Shown here piece after piece: positions 1-10,100 of a stretch of DNA of 64,000 bases. The first letter of the stretch is position 1; each line of letters opens with the position of its first letter. The translations under genes and the position numbers were made by a program. Origin of the DNA: Bacteroidota bacterium (GTDB lineage: Bacteria > Bacteroidota > Bacteroidia > Bacteroidales > CAIXZF01). The notes under the pieces were generated by a model. The model saw only the letters and a list, made by a program, of their open reading frames with translations. It was not told where the DNA came from and ran no database searches. The stretch covers positions 97,967 through 161,966 of the forward strand of contig JAKLIX010000009.1 in the NCBI GenBank assembly GCA_022709385.1, written 5' to 3'.

Positions 1-1068
1 GCAGCTGCCGGAGACAGCCTTCCGGTAGGCGCCGTCATCTGCATGATCGACACAGAAGCAATCGCAACTGATAAAGCAGGGAAGGCCCCTGAACCTGAGG
101 CACTGAAGGAAAGCCCGACAGAAAAAGAAACAGCGGTTAGGCCGACAGAGGAAACTGATAGAAAAATCCCGGTGACCCCGCTTGCAAAAAGCATGCTGTC
201 AGCGAGCGGAATCGATCAGGAACAGGCGATCGATTGGCTGAAAAAAACCAGGATTTCAAGCAGGGATGTCCAGGCTTTACTGAACCAGAGAGAAACAGCC
301 GTCAGCGGATCATCTTCCCCTTCCGCTGCCTTCTCAAGGGAAGTGGAACATAAAAAGATGTCAAGCCTCAGAATTAAATTATCTGAAAGACTGGTGGCCG
401 TGAAGAACCAGACTGCCATGCTCACCACATTCAATGAAGTTGACATGAGCAAGCTGTTGGAAATTAAAAACAACTACCAGGAGAAATTCAGGGAAACACA
501 TGGGGTGTCCGTCGGGCTGATGTCATTTTTCACCAAAGCGGTCAGTATTGCGTTACGTGAATTTCCCATGGTGAATGCCAGGATAGAAGGAGACGAATTC
601 ATACTGCCGGGCTATGTAGATATGGGAATTGCAGTGAGTGCGCCCAAAGGACTGGTAGTCCCCGTGATACGGAATGCCGAAAGCCTTAGCCTGGCCCGGA
701 TAGAGGCCACCATCAAGGAACTGGCCGGCAAGGCGAGAAACAACAAGATCAGCCTGGAGGAGATGACAGGCGGCACCTTCACCATCACCAACGGAGGGGT
801 ATTTGGTTCCATGATGTCGACCCCGGTGCTCAATCCTCCCCAATCCGCTATTCTCGGTATGCATGCCATCATGGACAGGCCGGTTGCCAGGGATGGACAG
901 GTGGTGATCCGCCCGATGATGTACCTTGCCCTTTCTTATGATCACAGGGTGATCGACGGCAAGGAGTCGGTCAGTTTCCTGGTAAAAGTTAAAGAACTGA
1001 TTGAAGATCCTGTAAGTATGCTCGTGGAGGGAAAAGATCCCATCTCCGTATTACTTGGTTTGCAATGA
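1..1068 (+). CDS. 2-oxoacid dehydrogenase E2 (dihydrolipoamide acyltransferase), 5' truncated by window edge
   Basis: The reading frame is open from base 1, and the first codons ([17 protein letters not shown]) read as the end of a lipoyl domain, so the gene starts before the window. A linker rich in Glu/Pro/Lys follows, then a peripheral-subunit (E3/E1) binding domain ([14 protein letters not shown]...SSRDVQALL), then the catalytic acyltransferase domain. That domain carries the active-site signature DHRVIDG near its C-terminus. The enzyme transfers acyl groups from E1-bound thiamine to CoA through lipoyl-lysine. Whether the complex uses pyruvate, branched-chain 2-oxoacids or 2-oxoglutarate cannot be told, because E1 is outside the window. 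The stop overlaps the nadB start by 4 bp (ATGA), suggesting translational coupling. Confidence 0.93.
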   Translation, partial: AAAGDSLPVGAVICMIDTEAIATDKAGKAPEPEALKESPTEKETAVRPTEETDRKIPVTPLAKSMLSASGIDQEQAIDWLKKTRISSRDVQALLNQRETAVSGSSSPSAAFSREVEHKKMSSLRIKLSERLVAVKNQTAMLTTFNEVDMSKLLEIKNNYQEKFRETHGVSVGLMSFFTKAVSIALREFPMVNARIEGDEFILPGYVDMGIAVSAPKGLVVPVIRNAESLSLARIEATIKELAGKARNNKISLEEMTGGTFTITNGGVFGSMMSTPVLNPPQSAILGMHAIMDRPVARDGQVVIRPMMYLALSYDHRVIDGKESVSFLVKVKELIEDPVSMLVEGKDPISVLLGLQ

Positions 1069-2657
1069 CGCATGAAACTTCAAAACAGCGGGTTGACTTT
1101 CTCGTCATCGGTTCCGGCATCGCCGGCCTGAGTTACGCTCTGAAGGTGGCTGATTACGGAAAGGTGTGCATCGTGACCAAAGCTGCCGCTGTTGAATCGG
1201 CAACCCGATATGCACAGGGTGGCATCGCTGCCGTGATGTACACACCTGACACTTACGAAAAACATATTCGCGATACCCTTTCCGCCGGAGACGAACTCAA
1301 TAATCCGAATATCGTCAGGATTACCATTACCGAAAGTACTGACAGGGTAAAAGAGCTGATCAACTGGGGCGTTGCCTTCGATAAGACAGCCGGTGGTCTT
1401 TATGACCTTGCCAAAGAAGGAGGCCATTCCGAATTCAGGGTGCTTCATCATAAGGACCAGACAGGCAATGAGATAGAAAACGTCCTGTTAAATAAGGCCA
1501 GGGCACACCCCAATATAGAAATCCTTGAAAACCATTTCACCATCGACATCATCACCCAGCATCACCTGGGAGTTTTGGTTACGAGAAGAACGCCCGATAT
1601 CACCTGTTACGGAGCCTATGTGCTGGATACGGCAACCAACCGTATCCTCACGATCCTTGCCAGAATAACCATGCTTGCCACTGGCGGGGCCGGAAACGCC
1701 TACCAGGTTACCACCAACCCTGCCGTGGCCACAGGAGACGGCATCGCCATGGTTTACCGGGCCAAAGGTACTGTCGACCAGATGGAGTTTATTCAGTTTC
1801 ATCCAACCTCCCTTTACAATCCGCTCGAAAAGCCTTCCTTCCTGATTACTGAAGCCCTCAGAGGAGCAGGCGCCGTGCTGAAGGATCAGAATGGGAAGCC
1901 TTTCATGGAAAAATATGACCCCGCCGGCTCACTTGCTCCAAGAGATACCGTGGCCAGAGCCATAGACAACGAAATGAAACTCAGCGGTGATGATTATGTA
2001 TACCTGGATGCCCGGCATATTGAACATCATGTATTGCTCAACCATTTTCCGACGATATACGCCAAATGCCTTTCTGTCGGAATCGACATCACCAAAGATA
2101 TGATAGCGGTGGTCCCGGCTGCCCATTACCTGTGCGGAGGCATCAAAGTAGATGAATGGGCCCGGAGTTCAATAAAACACCTCTATGCAGCCGGTGAGTG
2201 TGCCAGTACCGGGCTCCATGGAGCCAACCGCCTTGCATCCAATTCTTTACTTGAATCTATCGTCTTCTCCCACAGGGCTGCCATGGATGCTGTCGGCAAA
2301 TTTAATGCGCTGTCCATCATGGAAGAAATCCCTGACTGGAATGCCGAAGGGACGGTACTGAACGAGGAAATGATCCTGATTACCCAGTCAATGAGGGAAT
2401 TACAGAGCATCATGACAAATTATGTAGGCATCGTACGTTCAAATCTCCGCCTGAAACGGGCGGAAGACAGACTGGATATCATCTATCATGAAACTTCCGA
2501 TTTGTACAGCAAATCAGTTATTTCGCAAAAACTCTGTGAACTGCGGAATCTGATCAATGTTTCCTGGTCGATTATTCGCTTCGCCCAGGCCAGGAAAGAA
2601 AGCCGCGGGCTGCATTACTCCCTGGATTACCCGAGAGCGACGGGTCAGAGATCCTGA
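1065..2657 (+). CDS. nadB: L-aspartate oxidase
   Basis: This 530-aa flavoprotein, the usual length for NadB, oxidises L-aspartate to iminoaspartate in the first step of de novo NAD synthesis. The N-terminus has the FAD-binding Rossmann motif GSGIAG (residues 16-21). The succinate dehydrogenase/fumarate reductase-type fold is marked by [13 protein letters not shown] ([12 protein letters not shown]), [15 protein letters not shown] and [11 protein letters not shown], and [13 protein letters not shown] and [15 protein letters not shown] near residue 390. A helical C-terminal domain follows. The start is four-base-overlapped with the upstream E2 gene. The 3' end overlaps the convergent purine nucleoside phosphorylase gene by 13 bp. 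NadA and NadC are not in the window. Confidence 0.95.
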   Translation: MTHETSKQRVDFLVIGSGIAGLSYALKVADYGKVCIVTKAAAVESATRYAQGGIAAVMYTPDTYEKHIRDTLSAGDELNNPNIVRITITESTDRVKELINWGVAFDKTAGGLYDLAKEGGHSEFRVLHHKDQTGNEIENVLLNKARAHPNIEILENHFTIDIITQHHLGVLVTRRTPDITCYGAYVLDTATNRILTILARITMLATGGAGNAYQVTTNPAVATGDGIAMVYRAKGTVDQMEFIQFHPTSLYNPLEKPSFLITEALRGAGAVLKDQNGKPFMEKYDPAGSLAPRDTVARAIDNEMKLSGDDYVYLDARHIEHHVLLNHFPTIYAKCLSVGIDITKDMIAVVPAAHYLCGGIKVDEWARSSIKHLYAAGECASTGLHGANRLASNSLLESIVFSHRAAMDAVGKFNALSIMEEIPDWNAEGTVLNEEMILITQSMRELQSIMTNYVGIVRSNLRLKRAEDRLDIIYHETSDLYSKSVISQKLCELRNLINVSWSIIRFAQARKESRGLHYSLDYPRATGQRS

Positions 2658-3466
2658 AGCCGGTTAAGCATTTCCGTAATGATGGTCGTCATCAGGGGCT
2701 CGGTACGTTTTGCCGCCTCAATCACTTCATCATGGGTAATCTCCACGATCTTGCCGGGCACACCAAGGTCGGTGATCACACTCACGGCGAAGACTTTCAT
2801 TCCCATATGCCTTGCCACTATGGCTTCCGGTACGGTAGACATCCCCACGGCATCGGCACCCAGTATCCTGATATAGCGGTATTCTGCCGGGGTTTCATAT
2901 GTAGGCCCGCTGACGGCCGCATAGATACCCTGCTGGTAACGGATGTTCTTTTCCCTTGCAATGGCTTCAGCCATCGCGATATACTGATGATGATACACTT
3001 CCTTCATGTCGGGGAATCTCGGGCCAAGGTCCGGGTCATTGGGCCCAAGCAATGGATTGGCTCCCATCAGGTTGATATGATCGGTAATAAACATGCAATC
3101 CCCGATCTCAAATGCCGGATTCAGACCACCGCTGGCATTGCTCAGGATTAAAAGCTTCACGCCAAGGAAGCTCAGGACTCTGACAGGAAAGGTGACATCC
3201 TGCATCGGATATCCCTCATAATAATGGAATCGGCCCTGCAAGGCAGCGACCGGTCTGCCCGATAGCCTGCCGAGTATGAATTGCCCCTTGTGTCCCTGCA
3301 CGGTGGACACCGGGAAGTTTGGAATGACGCCATAAGGAATGATTACCTGATCAGTAATCACTTCGGTCAATCCTCCCAGGCCGGTGCCAAGGATAATTCC
3401 AATCTCAGGCCTGATGGCAGAACGGGATTCAATGAATTGCTTACTTTCTCTGATTCTTTCTGACAT
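2645..3466 (-). CDS. Purine-nucleoside phosphorylase, trimeric class I
   Basis: A 273-aa cytosolic enzyme that phosphorolyses purine (deoxy)nucleosides to base and (deoxy)ribose 1-phosphate. Seen in the translation: the phosphate-binding GTGLGGL near residue 28, GHKGQFILGRL, the RFHYYEGYPM segment, SNASGGLNP, and the base-site signature GPTYETPAEYR followed by GADAVGMSTVPEA. All are typical of the PunA/DeoD-type class I trimeric family. The start overlaps the end of lpxK by 26 bp, so the pair is probably one transcript. The 3' end overlaps nadB by 13 bp on the opposite strand. Confidence 0.93.
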   Translation of the reverse strand: MSERIRESKQFIESRSAIRPEIGIILGTGLGGLTEVITDQVIIPYGVIPNFPVSTVQGHKGQFILGRLSGRPVAALQGRFHYYEGYPMQDVTFPVRVLSFLGVKLLILSNASGGLNPAFEIGDCMFITDHINLMGANPLLGPNDPDLGPRFPDMKEVYHHQYIAMAEAIAREKNIRYQQGIYAAVSGPTYETPAEYRYIRILGADAVGMSTVPEAIVARHMGMKVFAVSVITDLGVPGKIVEITHDEVIEAAKRTEPLMTTIITEMLNRLQDL

Positions 3467-4508
3467 AATCGTTCACGACTTGGTCAAACACCGTTTTGTC
3501 TGTCTTGTGAAAATCAACCTCCACGGGTAAATAATACACCGGAATATCCTCCAGCAAAGCAGCCAGCTCCGGATCATTCAGGCGCATGACATCTTTCTCG
3601 GTGGTGATCAACACCTTGTTCCGGGTGACAATATTATGAAAAGTTTGGCTGATCCGCTGTACATCCTTGAGGGTATAATAATGGTGATCCGGGAAGATCA
3701 TGGTTTCCAGTTCATTGAAGAAACCACTTTCTTTCAGGTGAATCTCAAGGGGATCGGGATTGGCAATGCCCGTCACCATGAGCACCGTACCGTAAGATTC
3801 CTTGCAGGGAAACATGTTGAAGGGGTCGAGGGGTCGCGGGGTATTGTATTTCAGATAGGAAAAAAGCAGCTTTTGGTGCTGGAGGGGTTTGATTTCCTCT
3901 GTCATGGCCCTGCGGGTAATCGGGGAAAAGATTTTCGGAGTCTTGGTCACCACGATGATATCCGCCCTTTTGTATCCGGCCCGGAATTCCCTGAGTTTTC
4001 CGGTCGGAAAGATATGATCCTTGTTGAAGGGTTTGTGGTAATCGGTCAGCAGGATGGACAGGCCCGCCCTCACAAAGCGGTGCTGAAAGGCATCATCCAG
4101 GAGGATCACCTGCAGATCGGGCTGCATTTCCAGCAACTGCCGTATCCCCTCTCTGCGGTTCTCACATACGGCGACAGTAATATTGGGGAATTTCCGCCAG
4201 TACTGCATGGGTTCATCCCCAATGCTTTCGGCCGAGGCTTCAGGCCCGGCTAGCACAAAGCCGCGGGTCTTCCTCCGGTAACCCCTGCTGAGCGTTGCCA
4301 GCCTGTATTTATCCGAGAGCAGGCGGATCAGGTACTCCACATGCGGGGTCTTTCCGGTTCCGCCCATGTTGAGGTTGCCCACGCTGATCACAGGCAGGGG
4401 ATATGCCTCCGACGGCAGCAAAGCCCGGTCAAAGCACTTGTTTCTGAGCCAGGCGGCACAGCCGTACAGGATACCAAAGGGAAACAGGAGTAACCTCAGT
4501 ATAAGCAT
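3441..4508 (-). CDS. lpxK: Tetraacyldisaccharide 4'-kinase (lipid A synthesis)
   Basis: LpxK phosphorylates the 4' position of the disaccharide 1-phosphate intermediate to give lipid IVA, at the inner face of the cytoplasmic membrane. The 355-aa product starts with a hydrophobic segment (LLLFPFGILYGCAAWL). It then shows the LpxK-type Walker A, SVGNLNMGGTGKTPHVEYL, near residue 42 and the family signature LLDDAFQHR, followed by LTDYHKPF and VTKTPKIF. A C-terminal FPDHHYYTLKDV motif and TTEKDVMRL are also LpxK hallmarks. It is the first gene of a two-gene minus-strand unit with the phosphorylase. A 95-bp direct repeat begins 8 bp upstream of its start codon and would contain its promoter or leader. 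Confidence 0.94.
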   Translation of the reverse strand: MLILRLLLFPFGILYGCAAWLRNKCFDRALLPSEAYPLPVISVGNLNMGGTGKTPHVEYLIRLLSDKYRLATLSRGYRRKTRGFVLAGPEASAESIGDEPMQYWRKFPNITVAVCENRREGIRQLLEMQPDLQVILLDDAFQHRFVRAGLSILLTDYHKPFNKDHIFPTGKLREFRAGYKRADIIVVTKTPKIFSPITRRAMTEEIKPLQHQKLLFSYLKYNTPRPLDPFNMFPCKESYGTVLMVTGIANPDPLEIHLKESGFFNELETMIFPDHHYYTLKDVQRISQTFHNIVTRNKVLITTEKDVMRLNDPELAALLEDIPVYYLPVEVDFHKTDKTVFDQVVNDYVRKNQRK

Positions 4509-4516
4509 CCGGTTTA

Positions 4517-4611
4517 ATTACACAAGGACTGCCTTTCCTGAAAGAGGAATCCTTTCCCTTTCAGAGACAATCATATGGAGGTTTATACTGGGTTTTAGGA
4601 AAAAGGTTGTG
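4517..4611. repeat. 95-bp direct repeat A, left copy
   Basis: This segment is repeated at 6071-6165 in the same orientation with no indels and about nine differences by eye. The two copies flank the ATPase gene. The shared core includes GGAATCCTTTCCCTTTCAG and ACAATCATAT. It lies directly upstream of lpxK (minus strand). Confidence 0.85.
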
Positions 4612-4614
4612 GGT

Positions 4615-4645
4615 TAAACAGCTTCGCATTCGCAAACCTGTCAAG
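4615..4645. repeat. Dispersed intergenic repeat B, copy 1
   Basis: A 31-bp block (core GCATTCGCAAACCTGTCAAG, with one position variant upstream) that recurs at 41863-41893 with one difference, and in diverged form at 59670-59700. It sits immediately after direct repeat A. All three copies are intergenic. Confidence 0.75.
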
Positions 4646-4800
4646 GTTGAGTTAAGATTCTTTATACCGATGACTCTGGATGCACATTTTTTCGCATTCC
4701 GGTGTTTTTTCGGTATATACTGTCCCAATGGTGGTTATAATCATACCGCTTTTCTGGTTTCAGCTTTTAAATTAAAGGGCTCAGCTAATCTGGGAAAAAC

Positions 4801-4831
4801 TTGCAATCAATATAGAATTATTGTAATTTCG
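4801..4831 (+). promoter_or_regulatory. Bacteroidota-type promoter of the ATPase gene
   Basis: TTG at 4801-4803, a 20-nt spacer, then TAATTTCG at 4824-4831 (one mismatch to TAnnTTTG). It lies about 44 bp before the ATG of the ATPase gene and inside the direct-repeat bracket, so the cassette carries its own promoter. Confidence 0.55.
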
Positions 4832-4874
4832 CAAAATGTAAATTATAAATTGTAAAATAATAAACAGTGATGTC

Positions 4875-6017
4875 ATGAACAGGAATTTCATTACAAATCC
4901 ATTTCTAACATCAGGTTATATATCTGAGAAATACTTCTGTAACCGGCAAACGGAAACAGAACGTCTGATGACCAATATTTTAAATGGACAATCCACAAGC
5001 CTTATTTCGGCAAGAAGGATGGGCAAGACCGGGTTAATCAAACATGTTTTAAACAAACTGTCTGACAGTATTACAGGAATTTATCTGGACATCCTTGCGA
5101 CCGAGAATCGCGCCGAGATGCTGAACCAGTTGGCGACTGCCGTTGTGATGGCAGTACAGGGGAAAAAAGGTCCGGCAAAAAAGGTTCTGACCTTTATCAA
5201 ATCTCTCAGGCCAGTGTTCACCTATGATCCATTGTCAGGAATGCCCCAGGTCTCATTTCACATGCATCAGGACGAAATAAATTTGCAAATCGAGAGCTTG
5301 TTCCTCTTTCTGGGAGAACAACAACAAAGTTTTTTGATTGCAATAGATGAATTTCAGCAGATTTTATTTTATCCTGAGAAAAACACGGATGCCTGGTTGA
5401 GGAGCATCATTCAATCACTTCCCAATATTTGCTTCATTTTTTCCGGAAGCCGGCAACACCTGATGACTGATCTGTTCTCAAATCCTTCCAGGCCTTTTTT
5501 CAGAAGTGCGGATTTCATGAGTCTGGGCAGGATTAGCAGTGCAGACTACATCCCCTTCATTGGTTCTCATTTTTCAAATGCCCGAAAGGAAATCAGTGAT
5601 CAGACAATACGGGAAGTGCTAGAATGGTCGGATCATCACACCTATTATGTTCAGTTGCTTTGCAACAGATTATTTGCAAAGCAAATCGATAATATCACGA
5701 TGGAAAGCTGGAAACAAACAGCACATGAATTACTTATGGAACAAGAACTGTTATTCATTAAATACAGAGAACTGCTTACCCGCCAGCAATGGGAACTGAT
5801 GAAGGCTGTCGCCCGGGAAGGAAAGGTTTTTGAACCCACATCAAAAGGATTCATTGCCAGATATGGTCTCGGAAGTCCTTCAACCGTGTTTCGTTCACTT
5901 CAGGCATTGCAGCAAAAGGAGATGATTTATGATGAATACGATAATACGGGCAACCAATACTGGAGTGTTTACGATGTTTTATTCCGCCGGTGGATGGGGC
6001 TAAGCCGGATCAAGTAG
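4875..6017 (+). CDS. AAA-family ATPase with C-terminal winged-helix-like region
   Basis: A 380-aa protein resembling the stand-alone ATPase_2/archaeal-type ATPase group of STAND-like NTPases. Walker A is degenerate but recognisable (ISARRMGKTGLI, residues 44-55). Walker B is FLIAIDEFQQI near residue 155, and a sensor-like FIFSGSRQHLM follows. Residues from about 290 on (RQQWELMKAVA...GSPSTVFRSLQALQQKEM) read as a winged-helix DNA-binding-like tail. There is no signal peptide or membrane segment, so it is probably cytosolic. The cellular role of this family is poorly defined. Both flanks carry the 95-bp direct repeat A, and the gene looks more AT-rich than its neighbours, suggesting it arrived or moved as a cassette. 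No transposase is present. Confidence 0.8.
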   Translation: MNRNFITNPFLTSGYISEKYFCNRQTETERLMTNILNGQSTSLISARRMGKTGLIKHVLNKLSDSITGIYLDILATENRAEMLNQLATAVVMAVQGKKGPAKKVLTFIKSLRPVFTYDPLSGMPQVSFHMHQDEINLQIESLFLFLGEQQQSFLIAIDEFQQILFYPEKNTDAWLRSIIQSLPNICFIFSGSRQHLMTDLFSNPSRPFFRSADFMSLGRISSADYIPFIGSHFSNARKEISDQTIREVLEWSDHHTYYVQLLCNRLFAKQIDNITMESWKQTAHELLMEQELLFIKYRELLTRQQWELMKAVAREGKVFEPTSKGFIARYGLGSPSTVFRSLQALQQKEMIYDEYDNTGNQYWSVYDVLFRRWMGLSRIK

Positions 6018-6070
6018 TTTCATCTTGGCTGAAGATGATGATTCTAAGCTGAATACAAGAATCCGTACTG

Positions 6071-6165
6071 ATTATACATGGACTGTCTTTCCTGAAAAAG
6101 GAATCCTTTCCCTTTCAGAGACAATCATATAGAGGTTTACACCGGGTTTTGGGGAAAAGGTTGTG
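6071..6165. repeat. 95-bp direct repeat A, right copy
   Basis: Right copy of the repeat at 4517-4611, at a constant offset of 1554 bp along its whole length and in the same orientation. It lies between the ATPase stop and the convergent 3' end of the IPTL-CTERM gene at 6253. The rest of 6018-6252 shows no further gene. Confidence 0.85.
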
Positions 6166-6252
6166 CTGACAGGGATTGTTGCTATTTAAGGGCTCCGACT
6201 CAGAAACAGAGCGCCAATCAAGCCAAATCCCAACAATATCATAAACAACAAA

Positions 6253-7137
6253 TTATACTTTTCTCAAAATTCCCAAAGATCCAATGAGCAATAACAACGA
6301 AGTCATTACGATCAGGCCCCATTGAGACAGGGTAGGAATATTTATAATATCATCCTTTAATTCAGGTATTCCAATAACAATATGGGGCCCGCCAGCTCCG
6401 TATTCGATTCCGGATTCTATCTGTACCTCTTCACCCATAATACTGTCATTCAACGGATCATCCCAATCAACTGATATGACATTTCCATTTAACTGATGGA
6501 TTACCCCTGCTGATATACATGCAGCAGACAGATTGGATGCAATTGTTTCAATGCTGTCAGATGCTGAAATAACAATTGAAAGGATCAACTCGTTCAATTT
6601 AAGTTTCAGCGTACCGGGCATATACGAATTTGGCTGAGGTTCAAGCAACTTCAGGTCAAAAACATGGGGCACCCCAACCTTCGTCTGACTTTTAAATACC
6701 ACACCACCACACCATGTATTGATCAAAGCAGCGTTGTCGCTGATGTCAACCTCCTTAACCGGGTTGAAAATAGGAAATTGATCAGGTGTACGGAGCCCGT
6801 AAATAATGATCATTCTATTCTGATCCGTTGGATCGTCATCAGGAAATATTCCTCCAACCAAATTCCAATCAAAGTGGCCCTGCAATCCTGAATAGATAAT
6901 TTCGGCAGCCTCGTTTACCGTGAGTCCTCCTACAGGAATGTCTTTATCAATCACCGCTCCATTCGAAAACATGGCTGTTATCTTAATGACAGCATCATCT
7001 GGTGCCTGGCCGGCCCATCCGAATTTATAATAAGCAGATTGGGCAAATAGCAGTGAAATGTTTAAACAGAAAAAAATAGTCAGTGTCAGTCTTAAATTTT
7101 GCTTAAGAATCTTCTTAAACATGCAGCATGCAACCAT
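6253..7137 (-). CDS. Secreted IPTL-CTERM protein (exosortase substrate 1)
   Basis: A 294-aa protein with an N-terminal signal peptide (LTLTIFFCLNISLLFAQ) and a C-terminal IPTL-CTERM tripartite signal: IPTLSQWGLIV, then a hydrophobic helix (MTSLLLLIGSLGIL), then a basic end (RKV). That signal is known as the sorting tag recognised by exosortase H-type transpeptidase-like enzymes, and one is encoded at 14600-15172. The mature part has no recognised domain. It shares the pattern NGN-ISVDWDDP...GPH with the 266-aa protein at 12999, so the two are paralogues. It begins 23 bp after the stop of the 1784-aa metalloprotease gene and is probably co-transcribed with it. An alternative start is ATG at 7122. 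Confidence 0.85.
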   Translation of the reverse strand: MVACCMFKKILKQNLRLTLTIFFCLNISLLFAQSAYYKFGWAGQAPDDAVIKITAMFSNGAVIDKDIPVGGLTVNEAAEIIYSGLQGHFDWNLVGGIFPDDDPTDQNRMIIIYGLRTPDQFPIFNPVKEVDISDNAALINTWCGGVVFKSQTKVGVPHVFDLKLLEPQPNSYMPGTLKLKLNELILSIVISASDSIETIASNLSAACISAGVIHQLNGNVISVDWDDPLNDSIMGEEVQIESGIEYGAGGPHIVIGIPELKDDIINIPTLSQWGLIVMTSLLLLIGSLGILRKV

Positions 7138-7160
7138 ATCTTTTAAATTTATTTACACAA

Positions 7161-10100
7161 TTACTTCAATACGACCACCTTCTTTACCACCTCTGCTACC
7201 TGATTATCTGAACTATACCTCAGGCGACACAGAAAGACCCCGTTCCCTGTTCCGGCAGATGAAACTGTCATTGAATGAAAACCCTGTTCCTTTATTTCCA
7301 TAGTCAAAGGAACGGACATTCTTTTTCCGACCATATCGTACAATGCAATATGAACAACGCCCTCCTGTGGCAGGTAATAACTGATGGTGGTTTCCTCTTT
7401 GAAAGGATTGGGGTGGATGCTGAGTTGAAGGGGATCTGTGACCGTTGTAATTGCAGGCAGCAGAAGGACAGCCTCCACAATTCCTGAGGAGGCATCAGCC
7501 ATATTACTTGAGCCATCAAGCGACATCACTGTTAACAATTCGCAGCCTTTCTCCGGAATCCTGTTTCTTTTCACTTTCATTGTTAAGGTAAAAACAGCTT
7601 CCCCGGCTTGCATTTGCCTGGTTTCCAAACTATACCATGCGATCCTAAGTTCCTTGCCGATCATATTCCAGACAAGGTTTCCCGGATTGCCGGGCATGCT
7701 GACATCCTGTATATCAAGCCAGTCGTCATTGACATGCAGAATGACTGACAGTGCGTTAATCCCGGCCGGCTCCCCGATGGTTAAAGGAATATCAACAATA
7801 TCACCTGTTGCCGGAACACATGTTCCTGAACCGGAAAGCGTCAATGATGGTTCTAACCTGGGAACGGGTGTGTAACTACCGTTCACATCCCCGCCACACA
7901 AGCCAAATACCATAAAATTCAAAGAAGCGTTCAGCACCAACGGAAAGGTGATATTCTCAAACACCCAGTCACCCAGAGAAAAACTATTGATCAACCCAAC
8001 ATATCTCCTGGCAATGTCGAGGGCATCACCCGAATTCACATACTGGTTGCTGTTAACATCAGCTACGGCCAGGAACAAGCCTGCCAACGGGTTTATTTCA
8101 ACAAAATGCTGCAGCGTCCTCATTGCATCGGTTGCATTCACACCACCCCAGGGAGCAGCATAGGAAAAATCCAGTTCATAATCTCCCGGGGGAAGGTTGC
8201 TGAATTGAAAATCACCCGTGGCTGAACTCTGGGCAGAGCCCATAAGTACATTACCCATGTATGCGTCAACCTCTACTCCTTGCAAGGGTGTGAACAACTG
8301 ATTGTTGTAATGCAAGATACCGGCAACACTGCCGCCCCCGCCCGGTAATACAGTAATGGTCACTTCGTCTGTTCCGGCACAGCCGTTTGCATCAGTGACC
8401 AGGAGTGTATAAGTCGTCGTTTCACCAGGACTGGCCACGGGATTGGGAATACTGGGATCGCTCAGGCCGTTGGCCGGTGACCAGAGGTAAGTGTAGGGAG
8501 GCGTTCCGCCTGTAAGGGAGCCATCCAGTAACGTATTGGATCCCAAAGTGATTTCAACATCTGGGCCGGCGCTGACAGTGGGTACTTCGTTAACTGTTAT
8601 CTCAAAACTACAGGAGGCTGAACAACCGTTTACATCGGTAATACTGTAACTAATTTGAAAAATACCGCTTCCAGTTAAGCCGGCATCAAAAATCCCGTTA
8701 ATAACACCTGGACCATTGAAAATACCTCCGGGAGGGTTACCCTGTGGCAATTCATAAGGAGGGCTGTTTTCACAGAGATCTGCAATTTTATCATCTTCAT
8801 TGGGACAATACACGAGCGGAGGCTCTGAAATCACAACCAGGAAATACGCATTCCCAACACATCCGTTAACCGGATCAGTGTATTCATATAAAAAATGAAA
8901 AGTGCCCGGGCCCATAACTACCGGATCGATTTCTGTCATAACCTGGCCATTACTGGTACATGTATAGGTGCCTCCGGAAGGCGTTGCGATATTCAGGGGA
9001 AAGACAGGATCATTCGCACACAGTGGCACCATTGCAGGGCAAGTAATTTCCGGCTCGGCAAAGACAGTGACAGTAAAAGTGCAGGAACCATCGCATTCGT
9101 TTTCATCTGTGAACGTATAGGTGATCGTGAAAATACCAGACCCGCTGATTCCCGGATCGAATTGTCCGTTAGCAACACCTATACCACTGTATATGCCCCC
9201 TTCCGGCAAGCCACCTGCAAGAGTAACCGGGAGGCTGTTGTAACACATCTGCATGTTTTCTCCGCAAGTCACTTCCGGTTGAGGAAAAACAGAGATGTTA
9301 AAGTTGCATGGAAATGCGTTTGGTGGGCTCCCAAAGGTATAAGTGATTAGGTGAGTCCCAAGTCCGGCAGTTGCAGGATCAAAAAACGGATCACCCGATA
9401 AATAAATGACCCCGTTCCCGCTATAGATGCCGCCAGTGGGAGTAGCCCCGGAAAGTATAAATTGCGGATCTTCAATACATTTTTTCAAATCATCAGGACA
9501 GGAAAGCGGCAGTGTAATGGTGACCCGGTAATCTTCCACCTCCCCACACCGGGCCAGATTGTCGACTCCAGCCGGCCAGTGTGAAAACCTGAACCTCGCA
9601 TAAGCATTTCCCGGAATAGCTCCAACAGGAACATTAATTTTAATATCGTTATCGCCAGTTGTGTTATGAGTAACTCCCGGTTGCGGTATACAGTTTTTAA
9701 TAATATGGTCTTCAGGGTTTGTCCAGTTTCCGTTATTGGCAAAATCAATCCAGGCGTTTAGAATATAAGAACCATCATCTAAATGCCAGTTCGAAAAATT
9801 ATCCTGCCAACATTGTTTTACCTTTATGTTAAGAGTAGGCGTTGTGCCAGGTATGAGGGTAAGTGGCATTAGATTACCAATACCATCTTCATCATTAGGC
9901 CCCGTTAGTGGAATCAGATCATCACCAGTGGATCCAGGTGTTGGTTGTCCGTTTGCTTCTATATCAGCATTATCCCCCAGAAAAAGGTAAGGCCATAAAT
10001 CCCAGGTATGCCTGGCACCATTGGGCAACATAGTAGGATAAGGAGCCGGGGCATCCCCAAAATCTCTGTTATTATCTGAAAGGTCATGTAGATCTATTGT

